Shown in pieces: positions 60,732-64,000 of a stretch of DNA of 64,000 nt. The DNA is from Lutjanus erythropterus (Eukaryota; Chordata; Actinopteri; Lutjaniformes; Lutjanidae). Position 1 is the stretch's first letter; the number at the start of each line of letters is the position of its first letter. Location: assembly GCA_020091685.1 (NCBI GenBank), contig CM034598.1, positions 14,641,088 through 14,705,087 of the forward strand. Direction: 5' to 3'. The notes beneath the pieces are model-generated. The model worked only from the letters and a program-made list of their open reading frames with translations. It did not search any database and had not been told where the DNA came from. A program made the translations under genes and the position numbers.

Positions 60732-62680
60732 ATTGTTTTCATAGCCTGAAAGACAAGTCCTCCATAGCAGCTACAGCTAATAATGTTAACAGTAGTAGCC
60801 AGTGTCTAAACAGTGTAATCCTTGGACAGCAACACTAACACTGACAACTTCACTGAGATCTTGAGGTCATTAATTAGCTTGTTGGGTAAATCACTGTTGG
60901 AGAAAACTGGGCTGATTTCACTCTTTTGGTTGGCTTATTATATTTACTAGCACTTGCCAACAATAAGCCTTTGGCTGCGTCAGAAACTCCTTACCAACAT
61001 GCGATTTAGTATGCAACAACAGTGTATGAAACTAAAATTCATGAACTGTAAACTATTCACGGGGAAACATTACACTATGCAAGCACAGCAGTGGTAACAA
61101 CGAAAACTAAATAAGAGGAGAGATATGTGTGCAACATAAACAACAGTGTTGCCCTGGTTACAGGCCGACAGGCTGTAAGTTACATATTTGAGAGGGGAGA
61201 GAGAAATGTAGGGAGGATTTTACTTACTGTGGTTTGAAAAATGCTCTAAATAAGTAAGAAAATATTTGAAATAATTAACAACATTGAAATTGAGAAGTCT
61301 GAACCAGACAGGAGTTAAGTGCCAGAAAAAGTTATTGTTTGGTGTTGATATAGAAGTGAAAGTGCACATCCTTTTTCTGTGCACCACAGTATTGTACAGT
61401 ATTGACTTTTCAGAGTTAACTTTTACCTACTGTTGAAATCTGAATCTGAAAAGCTCAGTGTGATTCATAACAGCATTCAGCTGGACAAAACTGACCTTCT
61501 TGTGCTGTACGGTGTGCAGTCAGTGTCAATAAAGAGGTAGAACAAAACAGAGATGTAAAAATAAGAAACATTTTCAAGGTTGACTGTCATGGTGAAAAAA
61601 AAAAACATCTGAATATCTTGACCAGTACAGCTCGTATGATGACAAAGCAGCTCTTCATTTTGGTGGCACTGGCCAATTCACTGACACAATAACTTGGTTT
61701 TGAAGCATCAATGAAGTGTTCTGGCCAATTACCACCTTTTGCAGACATATAAAAGAGGAAACAGCTGTGAAAACTGCAGTTTAGAGAATCTTCAGCCTAT
61801 TTCAAAAATGAGTTAAAGCAATTGAGAAGAACTGAAGTAAATAAGCTGTTTTTATGCTTTAACTTAACCAAACCTGGAAAATAGCTGAGTTAGATCATGA
61901 AATGCTTTTATTTTTGTAATGATGATTTGTTACTATTTTTAAAGGTACTGACATGTGACATCATCCTGCCAAGTCAGTTCAGAAAACACTTGGAGGACTT
62001 GTTGCAATAAAGATAAAGAATAACCCAGAATGTTATGTAGGTTGTAAATCTCTCTCTAATTAATGTGCTTCAGGACATCAAAAGTACTACAAAACTGCAA
62101 GAAATAACCCCAAGACAAAACAGAAAGATCACTGTAATTCTTCCAACTAGTCAAGAGCATTTATACAACAACCAGTCCTTTCCTTTCTGAGCAACAAACA
62201 AATTCTACCTGTTGCTAGAGACATTTATTGTCCAAGTTAATACTGGATGTCTTGTGCAATTACAGCAAGAGGATGTGAAGAAAAAACAGGGAAACAGGAA
62301 AACAGGCATTTATTAAACTCTGCTGTATTGCTGCTGGGTGAATTACGCTTCCTGGGGTTTGGGGTTATTTTGTTCGCCCCTTTAGGTTACTATACTTAAT
62401 TTATTATTCTGAGAGGACTGGCTATGTCTACATAGCTGGACAGATTCTCTGTGAAATCAGATGAAAGATCATGTGTTTACATTTTTCCAGCCAAATTTAC
62501 AATGAGTTGTATGTTAGCCAGTTAAAACCAAGCAGCAGGAGATTTTTCTTTGGATAACTGTATTTTTGGCATTATATTTTGTTGTTATTAGGGTGGAAAC
62601 AGAATTGCCTTTGTCCACAGGTAGCTCCAAAACAACAAAAAATTAAAGATCCTTGTAGTAACAATAAGATGCAGGTGTTG
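60732..62680. other. No gene seen; probably remaining hAT sequence, then unique DNA
   Basis: 60732-61360 is likely the rest of the hAT insertion, with no further recognisable transposase. 61363-61405 is the resumed block C. 61620-62680 has no long frame. Confidence 0.45.
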
Positions 62681-62880
62681 GATAATGGGAGTTGTTGTCT
62701 TCATTGTTAAATAATGATCATTGCAGATTAAAATCCATCTGATGTGACTAAGGCAGAAATCATGTGCACAGATGAGGTAACATATTAATGTTTAATTCAC
62801 ATTATGTTTAGTGATGTTTGCTGGCTTCCTTTGTTACTGTCTGACACATTCAACACGTCACATTAACCAGATGTTATGGC
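62681..62880 (+). repeat. Unnamed dispersed repeat, copy 2 (partner at 22031)
   Basis: Carries GATAATGGGAGTTGTTGTCT, GATTAAAATCCATCTGA, GGCAGAAATCATGTGC, GATGAGGTAAC and ACCAGATG in the same order as 22031-22220. Confidence 0.65.
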
Positions 62881-63371
62881 AACTATGGCTATGAGGAAAT
62901 GCTGTTACATTGAATAAATTTCAGTTTTTTGTTTGGTTTGACCACTGTGGGAAACTGTGAGATTATGTAAGTACATAAACTCGACATATATAAACATACA
63001 AAATAGGTCTAGCAATCTTTTAAAATTTAAATGCAGAAATGTTTCATATCTTAGTTTTAATACTTGTTTTACTAACAAAAGTGTTGCTGGATGAACTCCA
63101 CACTAAACTGTACTGTTTCCATGAAAATTAGCATGTATATGCAGTTTTTTTAAAATGCAGGTAAATCCACTAAAAATAGGCAAATGATCCTACTCCCATG
63201 GCGAGTAGACAAGCTTGTGGGGGCCTTTGTGTTTTTCTTTTTCTTTCTTTTTTTTTTTTTTTTGGTTGGACACTCGTGTGTGTGTGCAGGAGAGCAGAGA
63301 GAAATGTGTTTTTAAAAGTGTCTGTGCGTCCCGTCTCCTTTAATCTTTAATTTGTCCATTGAACCACTTGC
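62881..63371. other. No gene seen; short unique stretch with a T-rich run
   Basis: Pyrimidine-rich 63233-63263 ends in about 16 T. Nothing else stands out. Confidence 0.5.
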
Positions 63372-63759
63372 TGTCATGGTTTTGTTTTTTTGTTGGTCTT
63401 TTCCTGTTTTATTTTGGTAGTTCTGGTCCTCCCTCGTGTGTCTTGTTTTCACTTCCTGTCTTTGTCTGTTCTCCCGCTCTTTTTGATTGTCATTAGTTTC
63501 ACCTGTTTGTCCACCTGTCTCTCATTAGTTCTGTCTGTTTAGCCCCTGTGTTTCTCTGTGGCAGTGTCAGTTCGTTTGTTTTCGATGTCAGTCAGCCTGC
63601 ATCCCCTGTGTTTTGACCATGTAATTTTTTCCCCTGGACTGTTTTTGAATTTGCCTTTTTGTGGATTCTGTTTCTTGGACCTTGGATTTTTACCTCCCTG
63701 CATTTGTGTAAGCCTTTGTTTCATTTGTTTCATTTCCTCCACCTTGTTGAACTGTAACA
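63372..63759 (+). mobile_element. Solo LTR, gypsy-like, with 5-bp target duplication
   Basis: The element starts TGTCATGG and ends TGTAACA, the TG...CA form of an LTR. CTTGC precedes it (63367-63371) and follows it (63760-63764), a perfect 5-bp target duplication. At 388 bp it has no internal region on either side, so it is a solo LTR left by recombination between two LTRs. Start, end and TTTCACCTGTTTGTC-type sequence fit gypsy-like LTRs I recall from fish. The intact duplication suggests moderate age. Confidence 0.75.
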
Positions 63760-63776
63760 CTTGCAAACGTCCTCAG

Positions 63777-64000
63777 ATCTCCCCTATTCCAGTAGGTGCC
63801 ACGTCTCAATCAATATCATTGTATGTGGCCAACACATTAGTTTATATGGCAGATGTGCAACAAACTCTCCCCAATGTTTTGAAAATACTAGAGCCCTCTG
63901 GTAATCTGTCAGGATACAAGGTTAATCTGTCAAAATCAGCATTAATGCTGATTAACAGAGTACAAAGTAACATATCCCTCCCTCCAAAAATGTTAACGTT
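63777..64000 (+). mobile_element. L1-type LINE reverse transcriptase fragment, continues past the window
   Basis: The frame from 63777 reads ISPIPVGATSQSISLYVANT and, after a further stretch, SGYKVNLSKSALMLIN. This matches the L1-clade reverse transcriptase around the catalytic F/Y-A-D-D box and the following 'SGxKINxxKS' motif. The box here is YVAN, so both catalytic aspartates are lost. No upstream ORF2 is seen, consistent with a 5'-truncated insertion whose 3' part lies beyond the edge. Confidence 0.85.

Noticed and set aside
63539-63766. 75-codon minus-strand frame with a basic, charged sequence
   Set aside because: Lies inside the solo LTR and has no relation to any gene family I know.

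Overview
This window is nuclear DNA from a vertebrate, almost certainly a ray-finned fish and most likely a percomorph teleost. The evidence is the repeat content: hAT-type and other terminal-inverted-repeat (TIR) miniature transposons whose ends I recognise as common in teleosts, LINE 3' tails with short tandem ends, long CA/TG, TA and CTTAT microsatellites, and a gypsy-like solo LTR. No database was searched, so family names rest on memory of consensus ends and on comparing copies inside this window.

I find no protein-coding gene that I would defend. Every long open frame either lies in simple sequence, is open on both strands, or has no recognisable domain and no convincing splice context. 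The window therefore reads as intergenic DNA or the inside of a very large intron. The only protein-like remnants are transposon fossils: a decayed BED zinc finger of a hAT transposase (60597-60728), an L1-type reverse transcriptase piece running off the right edge (63777-64000), and a doubtful THAP-like zinc-finger remnant (40771-41046).

Layout. 1-8.3 kb: a 500-bp foldback, a TIR element with another foldback nested in it, two copies of a palindrome-rich 'GGTTCTA/TAGAACC' element, and a 755-bp hAT element with an 8-bp target duplication. 8.3-13.9 kb: mostly unique, with two back-to-back palindromes and several element fragments. 13.9-19.5 kb: a cluster of three hAT-like miniature elements, then a 1.65-kb TIR element with a second transposon fragment and a compound microsatellite inside. 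19.5-28.6 kb: mainly unique, with a minisatellite and a retroelement-like tail. 28.6-38.5 kb: a foldback cut off by another element, more miniature-element ends and a CTTAT array. 38.5-50.7 kb: unique sequence with a duplicated 110-bp segment on either side of a 230-bp TA array, and a few candidate conserved stretches. 50.7-64 kb: a three-unit minisatellite, a tandem dimer of an unnamed repeat, a further copy of it split by a hAT transposon, the solo LTR and the L1 fragment.

Nothing here looks like a gene system acting together. The most rewarding observations are structural: nested and dimeric repeats, palindromic cores, and the duplicated segment at 43.4/44.3 kb. Some non-repetitive stretches (about 2.7-3.06, 34.1-34.5, 35.5-36.05, 46.3-46.95 and 55.05-55.64 kb) could be conserved noncoding elements, but that is only an inference from their composition.
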